DNA of 64,000 nucleotides from the NCBI RefSeq assembly GCF_001598335.1, contig NZ_BCYT01000001.1, forward strand, positions 62,001 to 126,000, given 5' to 3'. Of this stretch, positions 61,983 to 64,000 are shown piece after piece (position 1 is the first letter of the stretch; the number at the start of each line of letters is the position of its first letter). The position numbers and the translations under genes are program-made. The notes below the pieces were generated by a model. The model worked only from the letters and a program-made list of their open reading frames with translations, was not told where the DNA came from and searched no databases. The DNA is from Sphingobium abikonense NBRC 16140. GTDB lineage: Bacteria > Pseudomonadota > Alphaproteobacteria > Sphingomonadales > Sphingomonadaceae.

Positions 61983-64000
61983 ATGACCGCCATCGGACAG
62001 GACACGCTGGGCACGCGCGACATCATGAATGTCGGCGGCAAGGACATTGCCTATTATTCCTTCAAGAAGGCCGCTGCGAAGCTTGGAGACGTTTCGCGCC
62101 TGCCTTTCTCGATGAAGGTGCTGCTCGAAAATCTCCTGCGCTTCGAAGATGGCGTCACCGTCACCACCGATGACATTCAGGCGATCGTCGACTGGCAGAA
62201 GGATCGCGGCCAGGCGCAGCGCGAAATTCAGTATCGTCCCGCGCGCGTGCTGATGCAGGATTTCACCGGCGTACCCTGCGTCGTCGACCTTGCCGCGATG
62301 CGCGACGCGATGACCGCGCTGGGCGCCGACGCCGCCAAGATCAACCCGCAGGTTCCCGTTCACCTCGTCATCGACCATTCGGTCATGGTCGATGAATTCG
62401 GCACGCCCCAGGCGTTCGAGCAGAATGTCGAGATCGAATATCAGCGCAATATGGAGCGCTACGACTTCCTGAAATGGGGCAGCAAGAGCCTCGCCAATTT
62501 CTACGCCGTGCCCCCCGGCACCGGCATCTGCCACCAGGTGAATCTGGAAAATATCGCGCAGGCCGTCTGGTCGAGCGAAGGTCCGGACGGCGTCACCGTC
62601 GCCTATCCCGACACCTGCGTCGGCACCGACAGCCACACCACCATGGTCAACGGCCTTGGCGTGCTGGGCTGGGGCGTTGGCGGGATTGAGGCTGAAGCCG
62701 CGATGCTGGGCCAGCCCGTATCCATGCTGATCCCCGAAGTCGTCGGTTTCAAGTTCACCGGGACGCTCAAGGAAGGCGTGACCGCGACCGACCTGGTGCT
62801 CACCTGTACCCAGATGCTGCGCGCGCGTGGCGTCGTCGGCCGCTTCGTCGAATATTTCGGTCCCGGCCTTGCCACCCTGTCGCTCGCCGACCGCGCTACG
62901 CTCGCCAACATGGCGCCCGAATATGGCGCGACCTGCGGCTTCTTCGGCATTGACGACAAAACGCTGGATTATATGCGCCTGACCGGCCGCAGCGACGAGA
63001 ATATCGCGCTGGTCGAAGCCTATGCCAAGGAACAGGGCTTCTGGATCGACCCGGCGGTCGAACCGGTCTTCACCGACACGCTGGAACTGGACCTGTCGAC
63101 GGTCGTCCCCAGCCTGGCTGGTCCCAAGCGCCCGCAAGACCGCGTGTCGCTGCCGGACGTCGACGACGTGTTCAACGCCGACATGGAAAAGACCTACAAG
63201 AAGGCGCAGCAGCGCGTACCGGTCGACGGCAAGGATTTCGACATTGGCGACGGCGACGTCACCATTGCCGCGATCACCAGCTGCACCAACACGTCGAACC
63301 CTGGCGTGCTGGTCGCTGCTGGCCTGGTCGCGAAGAAGGCGAACGAACTCGGCCTCAAGCCCAAGCCCTGGGTCAAGACCTCGCTCGCTCCGGGCAGCCA
63401 GGTCGTGACCGACTATCTGGAAAAGGCCGGCCTCCAGTCGCATCTTGATGCCATCGGCTTCAACCTGGTGGGCTATGGCTGCACGACCTGCATCGGCAAT
63501 TCCGGCCCGCTGGCCGAACCGATCAGCAAGGCGATCAACGACAATGGCCTGGTCGCCGCCGCCGTGATTTCGGGCAACCGCAACTTCGAAGGCCGCGTGT
63601 CGCCCGACGTGCGCGCCAACTTCCTCGCCAGCCCGCCGCTCGTCGTCGCCTATGCGCTCAAGGGCACCGTGGTGGAAGATTTCATCACGAGCCCGATCGG
63701 CACCAGCAAGGATGGCGAAGCGGTGTATCTGAAGGACATCTGGCCCAGCAATGACGAGGTTTCGACCGTGATGGCCGGCTGCATGGACCGCCAGATGTTC
63801 CAGGCCCGCTACGCCAATGTCTACAAGGGCGACGCGCACTGGCAGGCGATCGAAGTCACCGGGTCGGACACCTATCAGTGGCGCGCCGGTTCGACCTATG
63901 TCGCCAACCCGCCCTATTTCGAGGGCATGTCGATGACACCCGACGCCGTGACCGACATTCAGGGCGCCAAGCCGCTCGCCATCTTCGGCGACTCCATCAC
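61983..64000 (+). CDS. acnA: Aconitate hydratase A (partial)
   Basis: First 672 residues of aconitase A/IRP-type; the C-terminus is beyond the right edge. Citrate-isocitrate isomerisation in the TCA cycle. Landmarks: SMKVLLENLLRFEDG, VGTDSHTTMVNGLGVLGWGV, and the iron-sulphur Cys residues in ITSCTNTSNPG and YGCTTCIGNSGPL. Substrate-binding Arg is in SGNRNFEGRVSP. It is on the plus strand alone, behind a long leader. Confidence 0.97.
   Translation, partial: MTAIGQDTLGTRDIMNVGGKDIAYYSFKKAAAKLGDVSRLPFSMKVLLENLLRFEDGVTVTTDDIQAIVDWQKDRGQAQREIQYRPARVLMQDFTGVPCVVDLAAMRDAMTALGADAAKINPQVPVHLVIDHSVMVDEFGTPQAFEQNVEIEYQRNMERYDFLKWGSKSLANFYAVPPGTGICHQVNLENIAQAVWSSEGPDGVTVAYPDTCVGTDSHTTMVNGLGVLGWGVGGIEAEAAMLGQPVSMLIPEVVGFKFTGTLKEGVTATDLVLTCTQMLRARGVVGRFVEYFGPGLATLSLADRATLANMAPEYGATCGFFGIDDKTLDYMRLTGRSDENIALVEAYAKEQGFWIDPAVEPVFTDTLELDLSTVVPSLAGPKRPQDRVSLPDVDDVFNADMEKTYKKAQQRVPVDGKDFDIGDGDVTIAAITSCTNTSNPGVLVAAGLVAKKANELGLKPKPWVKTSLAPGSQVVTDYLEKAGLQSHLDAIGFNLVGYGCTTCIGNSGPLAEPISKAINDNGLVAAAVISGNRNFEGRVSPDVRANFLASPPLVVAYALKGTVVEDFITSPIGTSKDGEAVYLKDIWPSNDEVSTVMAGCMDRQMFQARYANVYKGDAHWQAIEVTGSDTYQWRAGSTYVANPPYFEGMSMTPDAVTDIQGAKPLAIFGDSI

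Noticed and set aside
61761..63839. 692-codon frame on the minus strand
   Set aside because: It is the antisense of acnA, whose aconitase motifs are unmistakable on the plus strand; GC-rich DNA often leaves such frames open.

Overview
GC-rich chromosomal DNA from an alphaproteobacterium, most likely a sphingomonad (Sphingobium/Sphingomonas-like). The main grounds are a phyP-nepR-phyR-ecfG general stress locus, an EL222-type LOV-HTH light regulator, a prsK-prsR-prsT exopolysaccharide/PEP-CTERM block and a bo3 quinol oxidase operon. I see no rRNA, tRNA, CRISPR array, insertion sequence or phage. The genus is an inference from gene content.

Layout. 1-13.1 kb is an acyl-CoA catabolic cluster: E1-alpha, two unlike acyl-CoA dehydrogenases, an SCP-x-type thiolase, a DUF35 partner, a Rieske ferredoxin, ThuA, four SDRs, two SnoaL/NTF2-fold proteins and a frameshifted acyl-CoA synthetase. 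A LuxR-type regulator sits among them, and two related lux-box-like sites lie before its own gene and before the DUF35-thiolase-dehydrogenase-E1 operon. The substrate is unknown. 13.1-20.9 kb holds a PHB-depolymerase-type esterase and a tightly overlapped operon cyoABCD-surf1-regB-regA, which joins a quinol oxidase to a redox-sensing two-component system. 21.1-30.4 kb holds an MHS transporter, then on the minus strand a Hint-domain protein, a 1454-residue multidomain glycosyltransferase, an ammonium transporter and a small glycosyltransferase. 30.5-35.4 kb holds a LOV-HTH regulator and the putR/putA proline catabolism pair.

35.5-44.3 kb is a signalling region: a membrane GGDEF-EAL protein convergent with an RpfF-like DSF synthase, then tgt, then the PhyR-NepR-EcfG general stress switch with a catalytically degenerate PhyP. 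Recognisable EcfG promoters (GGAAC, 17 bases, GTT) lie before nepR, before a 43-residue membrane protein gene upstream of ecfG, and later before a DUF1328 gene at 59.2 kb. 44.4-51.3 kb holds the PEP-CTERM-associated sugar transferase, PrsK, PrsR and PrsT, preceded by a long inverted repeat. PrsR lacks the sigma-54-contacting GAFTGA loop. 51.3-64 kb is mostly housekeeping and peptide metabolism: GntR, nitroreductase, a POT peptide transporter overlapping two paired amidohydrolases (the second without the HxH metal motif), an SH3 protein, a 2-hydroxyacid dehydrogenase, small stress proteins, a DUF885 peptidase, a zinc-ribbon protein and the start of aconitase acnA.

Most promising for new biology: the LuxR-regulated cluster of unknown substrate, the DSF synthase beside a membrane c-di-GMP enzyme, the Hint/giant-glycosyltransferase/Amt set, and the long palindrome in front of the exopolysaccharide block together with the altered PrsR.
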